Below are positions 12,181-22,619 of a stretch of 64,000 bases of DNA, in pieces. The translations under genes and the position numbers were made by a program. Position 1 is the first letter of the stretch. The number at the start of each line of letters is the position of its first letter. Source of the stretch: Bilabrum cf. latius (Eukaryota; Bigyra: Bicosoecida; Bigyra; Bicosoecida); NCBI GenBank assembly GCA_965178125.1, contig OZ237756.1, forward strand, positions 496,001 to 560,000, written 5' to 3'. The notes below the pieces were generated by a model. The model ran no database searches. It saw nothing but the letters and a program-made list of their open reading frames with translations, and was not told the DNA's origin.

Positions 12181-13391
12181 GGGGGGGGACAACAGGTGGT
12201 GGTAGGTACACCAAGCGTTGAGGACGAGGGCTACGCTACGCTCGCCCCTCCTTTAAAGGCATATTTAGCAACTCAAGTGTTTCCCCTATAAACCTAAATG
12301 ATTTCACAGGGGGTTCCCCAAGAACCCCTATAGAACCCCTCTATGTACCCATTTTCAGATATAAAATTTACTCCTACGAAGTAGGGGTAAATTGAAGAAT
12401 TCTAATATTTAACCCCCTTATAAACTCTAACAGCAAAGACAGAGATGTTTTAGTAAAGTAGGAAAAAATGAAGAAATTAACCAAGTGTCCAAAATATCTC
12501 TGTGTTTGCTGTAGGAACGGAAGGATGAATTCCCAAGAGACCAAGAGACCAACCGAGGATTTCCCCAAGTGAACAAGGTATTTTATCAAGAGACCGAGGT
12601 ATGTTCCCAAGCGACAAACCGATAAACCGACCGATGAACCGACCGATGAACCGACCAAGGATTTCCCAAGGATTTCCCAAGGATTTCCCAAGGATTTCCC
12701 AAGGATTTCCCAAGCGACTAAATTGTTCTCCGAAGCAACCAAACCGATTACCCAAGAGATGATACATTATAAGGAAAACGAAAACGTATTTTAAGTCCCT
12801 TTGGAAAAGTCCCCCAAAAATTGAGAGATTTTACAGGTCAATTTTAAGAGACTTAGAAAGAATAAATATATTTTCCAATTAAAATTAAATGTTGTAATTC
12901 CTATGATGCCACCATAAAAATTAAAAGGAAAACGAAAACGTATTTTAAGTCCCTTTCGAAAAGTCCCCAAAAAACTTGTCAATTTTACTAATGCTAACGC
13001 CGAATGGGGTTCGGGGTTGATGTGGCGATGCGTTCGAGACTCGAACACAGGCTCCGGTCTACCAACGCGAGGTTGCAACCGCCAGTGCGACCAGCAGCTT
13101 GCGAGGCATTCCCTCGTCTCCTTCCTTAGGGAAGGGGGCGGGGCAGCGCGGCAGTGGCCGTTCCGGCTCATGCCGTTGTTTTGTTTAGTATTTATGTTGA
13201 TTGAACTGGAGACGAAGTGTGTCGAGTAAGCATCGTTGCATCAAGGTCAATTATAAGAGACTTAGAAAAAATAAATTAAGTTCCCTATTAAAATTAAATG
13301 TTGTAATTCCTATGATGCCACCATAAAAATTAAAAGGAAAATAAAAAACAAATTATAATTGTTTTCCAATTAAAAACACAAAAATTGATTG
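12181..13391. repeat. Left terminal inverted repeat (about 956 bp plus a 255-bp insertion)
   Basis: It starts with eight G then ACAACAGGTGGTGG and matches the reverse complement of 28519-29473, which has seven C at its end. Inside are tandem repeats: about five copies of an 11-mer AAGGATTTCCC (12655-12715), a GACCGATGAACC array beside it, and two copies of a longer block containing ATGATGCCACCATAAAAATT. The 255-bp GC-rich repeat at 12989-13243 interrupts only this copy. Open frames in this region occur in both repeats, show no protein features, and are not annotated. Confidence 0.92.
12989..13243. repeat. GC-rich interspersed repeat, shorter copy, inserted in the left inverted repeat
   Basis: It begins TAATGCTAACGCCGAATGG and ends CGTTGCATCA. 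The empty site is preserved in the right inverted repeat (TTTTAC joined to AGGTCAATT), so this is a clean insertion with no duplicated target. Compared with the copy at 26851-27212 it lacks an internal stretch of over 100 bp after GCCGTTGTTTTG. It holds a palindromic GTTCGAGACTCGAAC core reminiscent of a pol III B box, but no tRNA fold can be drawn. Confidence 0.85.
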
Positions 13392-13407
13392 CCTAAAGTG
13401 GAAATGT

Positions 13408-13441
13408 CGTACCTTAAGCATAACTTACGTAGTCTATAGTA
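13408..13441 (+). promoter_or_regulatory. Viral promoter, replication-side type
   Basis: A CGTACCTTAAG box is followed about 14 bases later by TCTATAGTA, ending 11 bases before the ATG at 13453. The same two-part element precedes the helicase (14826-14859) and the polymerase (16541-16574). Confidence 0.7.
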
Positions 13442-13452
13442 CAACCACATAA

Positions 13453-13692
13453 ATGGCAAAATCACAAAAGGAACTCGAGAATTACATCTTGGCGACCAAA
13501 GAATGTCTTAAATCAGTCCCGTTTATTACAACACGAGAAGCATACGATATGGCCAAAAAGTACCTTGAATTTACAAAGACTATTATTTGGATTAATTATG
13601 ATGATGACGATGACCTGCTTGCTGACTTTGAGGAAGCTAAAGATTTAAGTCAAATTGTAGTTGAATGGCACGAAAGTACCAAAACCAAATGA
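13453..13692 (+). CDS. Small acidic viral protein, 79 aa, unknown
   Basis: It starts MAKSQKELENYILATKECLK, has an Asp run (DDDDDLLADFEEAKDL), and ends with TGA. It has a strong viral promoter directly upstream and lies 65 bases before the integrase, which has only a weak TATATAG box of its own, so the two may share a transcript. No family is recognised; the helical N-terminus and acidic middle suggest a small protein-binding factor, but this is a guess. Confidence 0.65.
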   Translation: MAKSQKELENYILATKECLKSVPFITTREAYDMAKKYLEFTKTIIWINYDDDDDLLADFEEAKDLSQIVVEWHESTKTK

Positions 13693-13757
13693 TTTTTTCC
13701 CAAGAATTATTTTCCCTACTTTACAAAAGTAAGGAGAATGATACAACTATATAGCAA

Positions 13758-14813
13758 ATGAGTAGCGCCTTTGAAAGAATATTACAATCCCTAAACATTT
13801 ATCCCAACAGTCGTATTGTAAATTTAATGAAACGACCAAAACGACCCAAAGGAGTAAATCGACCCCACGTAAATGTACCAGAACCTCACCAAGTGGTACA
13901 AATGGATTTATTATCATTACCCCACGACAATAATTATAAATACGCATTAACTGCTATTGATTTACATACAAAGTAGGCCGATGCTGAACCGCTCAAAACC
14001 AAGCGTTAGAACGAAGTATTAAAGGCATCAAAAAAGATTTTCAATCGTGGTAATGTCCAGAAACCGCAGCACCGTTTGGAAATAGATAATGGAAAAGAAT
14101 TTAACGCTTTACAAAGATATTTAGAAGAGACCGATGTATTTGTACGAAGAAATAAAGCAGGTCGCCACCGACAACAGGCATTAGTGGAAAACCTAAATAA
14201 AACGTTGGGAAAAGCCATATTTACCCTATAGAACGTTAATGAGTTAAATACAGGTAATGAAAGCGTAGAATGGGTGGATATGCTTCCAAACATCATTGAA
14301 AACTATAATGAATATCAACTAGAAAAGTATATAGAAGAACCACCTTTACCCCCAGAACACTTCGACTTTACGTAGTGTAAAGGAGACGCTTGTAATATAT
14401 TGGAAGAGGGTACAAGAGTTCGTATACCATTAGAAGAACCCAGAAAGGCTACAAATTTACAGCAAAAATTATCCGGAAATTTTCGTGCTTCAGATTTACG
14501 CTATAATCCAGAAATCAAAACGATAACTAAAGTATTATTAAGACCGAGACAACCACCCTTATATGTTGTGGATTAGGATGATTTAGTGGCTTATCCAAAA
14601 GAGGAATTACAGATTATCGACTTTGATAATGAGGACAATAACCGAGATGCTCAGACAATCTTTCTCCCAAAAAAAATAAAATCCGAGAACGAAACAGAAT
14701 ATCAAATAGAATGGAAAGATTTTCCAGAACCAGAACATTGGACGTGGGAACCAAAGAATAAAATCCAAGAAATTGCTCCTAATTTAATTTTGGAGTGGGA
14801 TATAGAAAATTGA
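13758..14813 (+). CDS. Retroviral-type integrase (rve) with C-terminal chromodomain
   Basis: 351 residues if TAG is Gln (TAGs at about 13974, 14008, 14229, 14375, 14575), stop TGA. The integrase core shows the DDE triad: VVQMDLLSLPHD (first Asp), RLEIDNGKEF (second Asp) and ALVENLNKTLGKA (Glu). The last 50 residues form a chromodomain (YQIEWKDFPEPEHWTWEPK with the aromatic cage residues W, W and W). This enzyme inserts the viral DNA and makes the 5-bp duplication seen at the ends. Chromodomains read methylated histones and are known from chromoviral and some Polinton integrases, where they bias the integration site. The N-terminal zinc-binding module seems reduced or absent. Confidence 0.93.
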
Positions 14814-14825
14814 GATGCCCCGTAT

Positions 14826-14859
14826 CGTACCTTAAGGATTATTTTCGTATTCTATAGTA
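14826..14859 (+). promoter_or_regulatory. Viral promoter of the helicase gene
   Basis: CGTACCTTAAG, then TTTTCGTATTCTATAGTA, ending 11 bases before the ATG at 14871. It closely matches 13408-13441 and 16541-16574. Confidence 0.7.
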
Positions 14860-14870
14860 CAACAACAAAA

Positions 14871-16533
14871 ATGTCATTCACTCTGCCGACTAAAGCGTAT
14901 TCGTCAAAAAGCCTTATGGACCTATGTAATGCCGGAAAACAAGAGGAATGTATTCAATACCTTAAACAATACTTCTACCGCACCCACGAACAAGGTGGCG
15001 GGGTGTATTTTCTAATAGCATCTGAATTAAATCGGAATAACATAAGTGATGACGAACCCCAGAAACCAGTCTGGTAGTTCCTTACGAATAAAAATATTAC
15101 TGAAAATTACCTGATTGGGGGACACTGTATTTACGCGATTGTGGGCAACAAAAGAGTAAAGACTTGGTCAGCACGAGACTGGTTCTTAAATGAGAATACC
15201 GACGTATTTACGATTGTAAGAAAATTCAATTCACCTACCGTTGATTACTGACAATCAAACAATTAACGTTATGGGTTCACCTATACTTACACGGGAAAAC
15301 TGTGGAAACATAGAGGATTTAACCGAAGACGCAAAAGCAGGCGCGACTATGATTTACGAACATATCCAGAAGGTGTGGACTTCAGAAGACAAAGAATAGT
15401 GTGATTTTGTGATGAAGTGGTTGGCTCACGTTATTGTGGGCGGAAAGAAGTTGGGTACAGCACTATATTTGAAATCTCCACAAGGAACTGGTAAATCGAT
15501 GATTATTACCTTCCTTATGAGAAAACTACTCGGATATACCCTCACACTATAGACGCTTACACACAAGATGCTTCAACCCGACGCCTTCAACTCAATTCTG
15601 GACGGGAAACTATTAGTCAATTTTAATGAAATTCCAAAAGCCTCGCCAACTATTTGGGACGCCATGTAGGCAACACTAAGAAATCTTATTACGGAAAAAC
15701 ACTTTTCCTGTAATGAGAAGTTTGTCAAATCCGAAAGTCGTCCGAATACATTCAATTTAATTATTGATACGAATGATAGTCCAATCAAAATCACCGAGGA
15801 AATCCGTAGATATTGTGTTTTGGATGTGAATACATCTAAGAAAGGAGACAAAGAATACTTTACAACACTAAAACGTTTTACAGAAAATCCAGAAGTGGCT
15901 AAGGCATTTTATATGTTATTGGTTGAAATCTATGATACATCACCAGACTTTACAGGACAATTCGCACCAAAATCAAAGAATTTTTACAAAGGAATTCTTG
16001 ATGGCGCACATCCGGTTTTAAAAATTCTAAAAGAAGAGTGGCTGGACGAAGGCAGAGATTTTAAAATGACAGTCTTGGAATTCCGCAATTATCTAAAGCA
16101 GGAACTGAACGGTAGAGTGAAGAACCTTGGTACACCTATGATTAAAACACTATTGTCAGAGGTAGGTGTTCATTCAACGATGAACAAATAGAGAAAACAA
16201 GAATTTAATGTGAAACACGCAGACTTACTAAAAGGCTTCCAATCTAAATTTTAGGCACTTCGTCATTCTGCTGAGATGGAAAAAGCAAAATCCGAGGTAG
16301 ATGTTCTTCGAGAGTAGATTAGAGAACTACAGAAACAAGTCGCATAGCAGTAGGAAACGATTGAATAGTTGGAATTAGAAAAGGAGATTACACCGACGGA
16401 ACAAGTCCATAAGAAAATCCAGAAACAGCTGAGTGTTGAGAATAGCATCGCTATTCAAAAATGGATAAAAGAGAACCCACCAAAGAACAAAAAAGGAAAA
16501 CTTTCCAAATTCCTCTGTAAAATTGAGAAGTGA
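14871..16533 (+). CDS. Superfamily 3 helicase, split by a +1 frameshift at a TGA
   Basis: Part 1 (14871-15251, 126 aa, stop TGA) and part 2 (open from 15252, first ATG 15271, to TGA 16531) look like one gene. Skipping the T of the TGA after GTT GAT TAC gives VDY joined to DNQTINVMGSP, the expected lead into an SF3 helicase. Part 2 has Walker A SPQGTGKS (near 15475), ILDGKLLVNFNEIP as Walker B region, and motif C-like NLIIDTND. The C-terminus is a coiled coil (near 16270-16420) rich in TAG-encoded Gln. The protein would unwind DNA during viral replication; the N-terminal part may be a primase or linker. The shift could be programmed, a mutation or a base-call error. Alternatively these are two separate proteins. 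Confidence 0.85.
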
Positions 16534-16540
16534 GTGAGTT

Positions 16541-16574
16541 CGTACCTTAAGAATAATTATCGTATTCTATAATA
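16541..16574 (+). promoter_or_regulatory. Viral promoter of the DNA polymerase gene
   Basis: CGTACCTTAAG followed by TCGTATTCTATAATA; a second ACTATAG lies just before the ATG at 16591. Confidence 0.65.
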
Positions 16575-16590
16575 TAATAGATACTATAGA

Positions 16591-18432
16591 ATGCCCGAAA
16601 TCGATTTTACGGAACCCCAAAGAACCAAATTGCGTCTTAATGGGAAACCAATATGGAGTATGCGATTTGAGAGCGAGGACCTTATCACCGTAAAAAATGT
16701 CTTGGAATTTATTCGTGATTACGACGATGGTGGTGAAAATCCGTTTGATGACTTTAAATTTAAGGTGAATATCAATTACCAAGATACAGGTTGGCGAACA
16801 CGAAGCACTTGGATTACTACAGATGATTTAGAAAATCAAGATAGTTTATGGGCGGGCTACGAAGACGACGATGACGACGAATATAGAAAATTGAATTCTT
16901 TTGAACTACTGCTTATTAGAAAGCCAGAACCAGAAGGCGGTGCTGACGAACATAACGATTGTTTATATAACGCTATAAAACAGGCTTTTCCTTTTTCAGT
17001 TGGTCGTAAGGTAAATGTAAAGAACGCAAAAGGCAAATGGAAAACTACTATTAAAAGAATGTCATAGTCCGACCTGAAAGAATTCTTGATAATTGGGCGT
17101 GATGACCCCGTTGATTACAGAAGAATACCAGAGATAGAAGACGAACTAGAAATACGTATTAACGTTGTGGGCGACTTTGAATACACATCTGGAAAAACTC
17201 ATTTTGACCGTCTTCTAACTGTATCATTAACAAATGGGCATTACAAGTATGTTCCCCCCATTAGTTAGAAAGAATTATTTACACCGCCGTCTAAAGAACC
17301 GTGTACGCTAATTACCCGCTTGTATCAATCCGAGAATTCTTATTTACTATTTGATGGAGACCGTGAGTATCAATCAGAAGGCATTACATCAGTTTCCAAG
17401 GATAAATTCATCTTTGAAGTCAAGTCCAAGGAAGAACTAAGAACAAAACACGAAGAACGGATGAAAAATGTAAGGGCATTAGCGAAGGAGACGGGTGGAT
17501 TTATGGATTTATCACGATTTATGTTTAGAACATCCCTATTTGTAAAGTCGTATTTCAGTAAGTTTTCCAAACTTTACCCTGCCGACCCGATTGACCGAAT
17601 GGAAGCACTTTGGATATCAAGAGCATCCGGTGGTGGATTGAATTGGGCAAACAAGGATACTACATTAAAAAACGCATACCAGTACGATATTAACTCATTT
17701 TATCCAAGTATTATGAAGGGTACATTTACATTTCCGGTTAGAAGGGGAACGTTCGTACAATTTAAAGTACCATCCAGTGGGTTCTATCCGTACGGCATTT
17801 TTAGGGTACGTATTGAAAATCTCAATTCTAAATTAGTACAAAAAAGAAAAAACAATTATTATACCCAATATGATATTAACCGAGCGATTGAGACGGGTGC
17901 TTAGGTGTCCCTAATTGAAGACGGTGAAGCCAACGCTTTACTTTACGATGAGACAACAAGGGTGAAGGCAAATGGACTGTTCAAAACGATGATTGAGCGA
18001 TTGTACGGTTATAAAAAATAGGGATTGAAGTGTGCGAAGGAGATACTAAATAATATTTGGGGTTCTCTATGTTAGAAAAACACAATCACAAAAACACTCC
18101 GAGATGGTGATTGTATGAATTTTAGACAATTAAAGAACGCGTATCCTAAAGCATCTGGACGACTTGTATCGGGTATACTATATGACGAAGAGTACGATTA
18201 CAAAACAGCCTACGCAAGAATGGGCCCCTTTCTGACTGGACTTGGACGAAGTAAATTGTCCAAAATGATTGAGCCATATCTTGAAAACATTCACTATGTC
18301 AACACGGATGGTTTCATTAGTGAGAAAGAATTACCTCTAAAGTTATCAACGAACCTTGGGGGTATGAAGTTGGAGCAATCAGGTGAATGTCAAATTATTC
18401 ACAGTAAGAAGAAAATTTTTAGAAAAGATTGA
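16591..18432 (+). CDS. Family B (protein-primed type) DNA polymerase
   Basis: 613 residues with TAG as Gln, stop TGA. Polymerase motifs are in order: motif A YQYDINSFYPSIM (Asp366), motif B around KEILNNIWGSL, motif C HYVNTDGFI (Asp573). Motif C has Asn where YxDTD is usual, so only the second Asp is kept. An Asp-rich segment (EDDDDDEYRK) and a segment with DEHNDCLYNAIKQAF precede the polymerase part; no clear 3'-5' exonuclease triad was found. It replicates the viral genome, presumably primed by a terminal protein because the ends are long inverted repeats. The 3' end carries GATTGACCAAA, a motif seen again at other viral intergenic ends. Confidence 0.88.
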
Positions 18433-18488
18433 CCAAAGCACCGCAGTTTACCGGCGGAACGGCATAAAAGTGTTTAGAAAAGATTGAA

Positions 18489-18761
18489 TTAAATAGTCTG
18501 CTTTTCCTTAAGCTTCTAAATTTCCTATCGCAAACTATCAAGTTCATCCATTATGTTAATTTGTTCCCTTTTTGTGTCTTCCTCTTTTTGAAGCCAATCA
18601 AGGTGTTTTTTTGTTCTACAATGATGTGATTTATTGTACTTCTTATATACGCCTCCACACGAGCATTGTATCTATTCTCCAAGTTTTTCCTTGTTTTTCC
18701 GGTAGTATTCACGGGCATACAGCTTATCCTGTTCTTTTCTTTCTGAATGACTGAGTGTCAT
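18489..18761 (-). CDS. Small viral zinc-finger protein, 90 aa
   Basis: The centre reads CSCGGVYKKYNKSHHC then KKHL: two Cys and following His residues in the compact finger common in giant-virus and Polinton-like proteins. It is followed by a coiled-coil tail (DELDSLRQEIQKLKEK) with TAG-encoded Gln, stop TAA. TCTATAGTA boxes lie upstream of its start (near 18770-18790, read on the minus strand). A DNA- or RNA-binding regulator is likely; the target is unknown. Confidence 0.72.
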
Positions 18762-18797
18762 TTTTGTATTCTATAGTATTATACTATAGACTTAGAT

Positions 18798-20081
18798 TTA
18801 AGTATCGTAGGCAAATATTTTCCAAGCCTACTTAAGTGCTGTCTTCTTGGATATTCCTTTTTCTCTTAAAATGGACGCCATTTTCATCACTCTTGAACGT
18901 TTGGTTTCACACTGACATTGACCTCCAAATATTTCCAGATACATACCCGATACTGGGTCATTCGTATGCGAATGGATTTCTTTCATAATTGGTTTTCCAA
19001 CTGTTTTAGTTGCTAAATCCCAACCTTCCTTAAAATCTTGTCCAAAATCCCTTTCTGTGTTCTACTTATGTTTTTTCTAATTTTTCATTAAGGCGTTTCT
19101 GACATCTTCCGGTAAATCATTTAAACCTCTCCCAAACCATTTGGAAAAATAACCAGCCACGTCAGTAGCAGCATTAGCCACTCTCTTAGTAAATCCCGAT
19201 ACACTCTTAGCAATACTCTCTACATCCTACATAATAAATTGGTTTAAGGGTGGTGTCAAAAACCCATTTGTGCGCAGAACATCCTAAATGAACTTTTGAC
19301 AATTCAACGAGAAAGCACGGTACTGATAAAAGTTGTATTCTCCAATTTTCTGTAAAGTGGTCTCAAATAATTCCCTAACTGTTTTCTGAGGTTTTCCATT
19401 TATATTTACTTCCATAGTTTGAGTTTTCTTGTTGGTGGAAAATCGTGGGGACAAATTAACCCTCTCATTCTTCTCAAGATAAATCTTTTTTCCACCTCCA
19501 AGGTTCAATTCTAAGGCTAAATGGAAGAAATCATTATATCCGTGTTTATTTTTTAACTTTTTCATTTTCCCAAGGGTAATCCAGTTAAGCAACCGATTAA
19601 TCGCGCCACTAATAGGGGTTCTAATTACTTTCATAGCAATAATTGTCCTATCCCCGTACTGTTGAAGATTTCTCTGGACTTCGTTCGTATTTCCATACAC
19701 TACTCCACCCTTAAGCTGTTGCGCCAGCTAACTGCGCCGAGAGGGGGTGCTTCGCGGACCATCTTTAAGCTGGCTTCGCGGACCATCTTTTAAATACTAA
19801 TGAAGTGTGTTGGATTGTGTAGGTTTCTTCTAGGATTTCTTTTTTGGTTTTCCTTTTGTTCCCACACCATCTTTAAGCTGTTGCGCCAGCTAACTGCGCC
19901 GAGAGGGGGTGCTTCGCACACCATCTTCAAACTTAATTGCTTTTTCAAGGGCCTCTTTAGAATAAGGGAATTCACTTTTCCATGTCCTTGTTGTTTTACT
20001 CTTAGGTTCTTTGACACTAATGTACGTCTTAACAAAACCAGAATTCATTTTTCCGCCACTAAGTGAATAAAAACTATCCAT
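18798..20081 (-). CDS. Viral protein with possible NlpC/P60-like (permuted papain fold) domain
   Basis: 427 residues; open only with TAG as Gln. The N-terminus contains LSGGK, which fits the adenain-type cleavage pattern (L-x-G-G|x). The middle carries two copies of a 45-bp direct repeat (19711-19755, 19873-19917), both read in frame as RSTPSRRSQLAQQLK. The following domain has YNDFFHLALELNL and YRAFSLNCQKFIQDVL: a His in a beta strand, then a Cys at a helix start, as in permuted NlpC/P60-LRAT folds known from several large DNA viruses. The C-terminus has a CQCE motif and is basic. A membrane or peptide hydrolase used at entry is possible; a purely structural role cannot be excluded. Confidence 0.6.
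19711..19755. repeat. 45-bp direct repeat, copy 1 (within the viral gene 18798-20081)
   Basis: TTAAGCTGTTGCGCCAGCTA onward to TTCGC, identical by eye to 19873-19917 and in the same frame. It is GC-rich unlike the rest of the virus. A shorter echo (CTTCGCGGACCATCTTTAAG) lies between the copies. Confidence 0.85.
19873..19917. repeat. 45-bp direct repeat, copy 2
   Basis: Second copy of the repeat at 19711-19755, encoding the same peptide. Confidence 0.85.
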
Positions 20082-20107
20082 TTAGTATAGACTTGTATTT
20101 AAAAAAC

Positions 20108-20725
20108 TCATAGACGAGAACCAAGACCAAATGTTTTACGGACGAATTCCTCCAGTTGCTAAAAGGATGAATAGACACAGTACTAACTCTAATGTAATCC
20201 AGCGATTAAATTCGTTCTTGAGCGTTCCACAGACAATAAGTCCCCCGATTTTTTACCCTCACGGATTTCCTCAAAAAGACTGTGAGAAGGCACACACACA
20301 AAAATTGAACTTTCCTTAAATAAATCTTTCGCTAATTCCAACGAACCAACCATAACTATCAGACGTCTGGATTTCTTCGTGAGCCAATCCGCTTTAATTT
20401 TTTCATACACTAATCTTGATTGGGAATAATAAAAGAGGCGGTGGGTGCTTTCATCACCATCAACCAACATCTTTTCCATCTTTTGCTTTTCCTACCCTGA
20501 AATTTGAGCATTTACACACTCGTCTAAATCAATAATTAGCGTATCCTTATCCACCGCTTCTAGGGAACGACATAACGTAGTTTTACCGCTTCCTTTTGGA
20601 ACAACCACGCACGATTTCTGTTTCTAAGTTCCGTCTTTCGTCCACCAAGAATACAGACACTTGCTTCCTGTATAAGCTAAAGGGGCTAAAGTCCCAGCAA
20701 CCATTACAGCAGTTGATACTGACAT
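20108..20725 (-). CDS. Viral P-loop NTPase / kinase-like protein with N-terminal hydrophobic segment
   Basis: 205 residues, stop TGA. The N-terminus (MSVSTAVMVAGTLAPLAY) is hydrophobic. Walker A is VVVPKGSGKTT, followed by DTLIIDLDE, which could act as Walker B. The rest does not look like the packaging ATPase, which is encoded separately at 25865-26767. It could be a nucleotide kinase or a small AAA-type ATPase. Several TAG codons read as Gln. The upstream box is TATAGTATA. Confidence 0.65.
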
Positions 20726-20786
20726 TGTTTTGATATACTATATACCAAGACAAATATTTATTGGTTTACCCTTTTCATATTCACTG

Positions 20787-22541
20787 CTACAACATTGCGA
20801 GAAGTTGATTGCGAGAAAGAGATTTACCACCTGTTAAGCCCGAGCCTAACTTGGCACCTGTTAAGCCCTTGCCTTTCTTGGTAGTTCTCCTTGGCTTCCT
20901 ACCCATTCCCGCCATTTTAGCGATATCTGCTCCGGTTTCTATTGCTTTTGTAGCATCCCCTAAAAACTTCTTAGCTTTCCCAGACTTAACCCAATCAGCG
21001 GTTTTGTGTGCGAACTTTTTTAAGGCGTGTCTAATCTTTTTCCCAAGACCGCGACCGTGTAGTCCTGATAATTGACTTTCATATACAACGGGTAGTTTAG
21101 AGGCGGACAAAACGTCTGCCCTTGAGATGACACCCTGCTAATACTCGAACTTAGACCCATCAATCAAATTTAATACTCCTTCGTATAATCCAATCACAAC
21201 ACACTACACATTATCGTAGCCCACATCATCATTATTCTTCACTCGTAGGGTTATAGACAGTTGGTTAGACCCGTTGCTACCATTTGTCTAATCCACATCT
21301 AAGCTTAAGTCCTTGGCGGGGTCAATACATAACAGACCACCTGATAGCACCCTATCCCCGAATTTACGCATAGCCCATTCATTATATTGCTATTCAAGTC
21401 CGTTGCTTCTGGATAAGTCCCATAACTGCTGTGGCGATGCGTCGGCGAGTAATCCACTATGGTTATTCATCTCTATACTAATTCCATCAATTGCCATGAA
21501 TGTGTTTCCCTAATCTACTGAAAGGGTTGTAGGTGAGCGACGGGCAAACACAAATAAACGACTTGGAACTGAATTACTAAGCTTAATATTGTTATTGTAA
21601 AGAGTTGCTGTAGTACCTGCGGCAATTGTTGGACTATGACTTTGGGTATACGAAGTCATCTCAAAAATATCATACGAGACCTATTTAGGAAGCACAAATC
21701 CTGTTTTAGGTGTAATCTATTCAAGGTATAGGACTGGTTCTTGGACATCTACCGACTAAATGGTAGCAGTTAAGCCCTATTGTGGAATACGAGACCACAC
21801 GGTTCTACTCAGTTGAGACCAATTAATATTTAAGGAGAGTGTTTGAATTCCGTATATAGCCGTTTGTTCCTATTTACTTTCGTAGTGGAAAGGTGGGCAT
21901 AGTACTGCCTCAGTGCATTCAAAAACAAGAACACGATTTTGAGTTTGACCTGCGGGTACATCAGTATTATCCATTTGATACAAATTGTAAAATCCACTTC
22001 CTCGGGCTGGTTGGTCCTAAAGCACGTCCTCATACGAAGCAAGAGCGTTATTCGTAGACTAACTCATCATCGCGTATGAAGGCACATTATCGCGTCTATA
22101 CACACTATCAAGGCAATTCACACGGTGGACATCATCATCTAGTAAATGGGACAGAGCGTCCATTAGTTCACCGTTGTTCTGGGTATAACGAAGGTTATTA
22201 ATACCTACTGTCTGTGTTGCGATGGAGCGATTAAGTGGATAGGAGCGTGGAGCATCGTAATCTGGTCTAAAGGGTGCTAGACCACCTGCGGTTTGATTAT
22301 TCACGGAAAAGGTGATAGAAAATCGGCATGAGACATAGGCGCGGCGGCACAAACCTACACCTGAAGGCATACTAATATTCCAGTTGACCCCGCTGTTGTA
22401 GTTTCCGGCAGACCCGGAGGGGTTATATTTACGGAAAGTCCGGTTCTCATAACCTTCTTGAACTTCATACGGCTTCGGTTGTACATCTAGTGTTGCGGGT
22501 GATACTTTGACTGGCTGAAGGGCAAAGGTATTCAATGACAT
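20787..22541 (-). CDS. Candidate major capsid protein (hexon-like)
   Basis: 584 residues with TAG as Gln. The size, place among structural genes, and long beta-rich body (for example RAYVSCRFSITFS, TFMAIDGISIEMNN, NQLSITLRVKN) fit a double jelly-roll capsid protein. The last 110 residues are different: a basic, Gly-rich tail (GLGKKIRHALKKFAHKTADW, then RKPRRTTKKGKGLTG) ending LTGGKSLSRNQLLAML. LTGG|K fits the cleavage pattern of adenain-type proteases, so the tail may be clipped by the viral protease and may bind DNA or membranes, as adenoviral pVI/pX-like peptides do. The fold assignment is inference from layout and general appearance; a structure prediction would settle it. Confidence 0.7.
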
Positions 22542-22619
22542 TTTTGTTTTCCTTGTATATTATATATAACGAATAAAATTCTATGGGGTCGCGTCCCCAT
22601 CCGACGAATTATCATTTTT

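Noticed and set aside
12374-12767. Two open frames in the left inverted repeat, and their mirror copies at 28888-29281
   Set aside because: They run through tandem repeats, are low-complexity Gly/Leu/Ser translations, and lack the viral promoter box.
13011-13140. tRNA gene or tRNA-derived promoter in the GC-rich repeat (GTTCGAGACTCGAAC core)
   Set aside because: The A-box-like and B-box-like words are only about six bases apart and no cloverleaf can be formed.
14871-15251. Independent 126-aa viral gene ending in TGA
   Set aside because: Not excluded, but the sequence resumes the expected helicase lead-in one base later in frame +1, so a single shifted gene is favoured.
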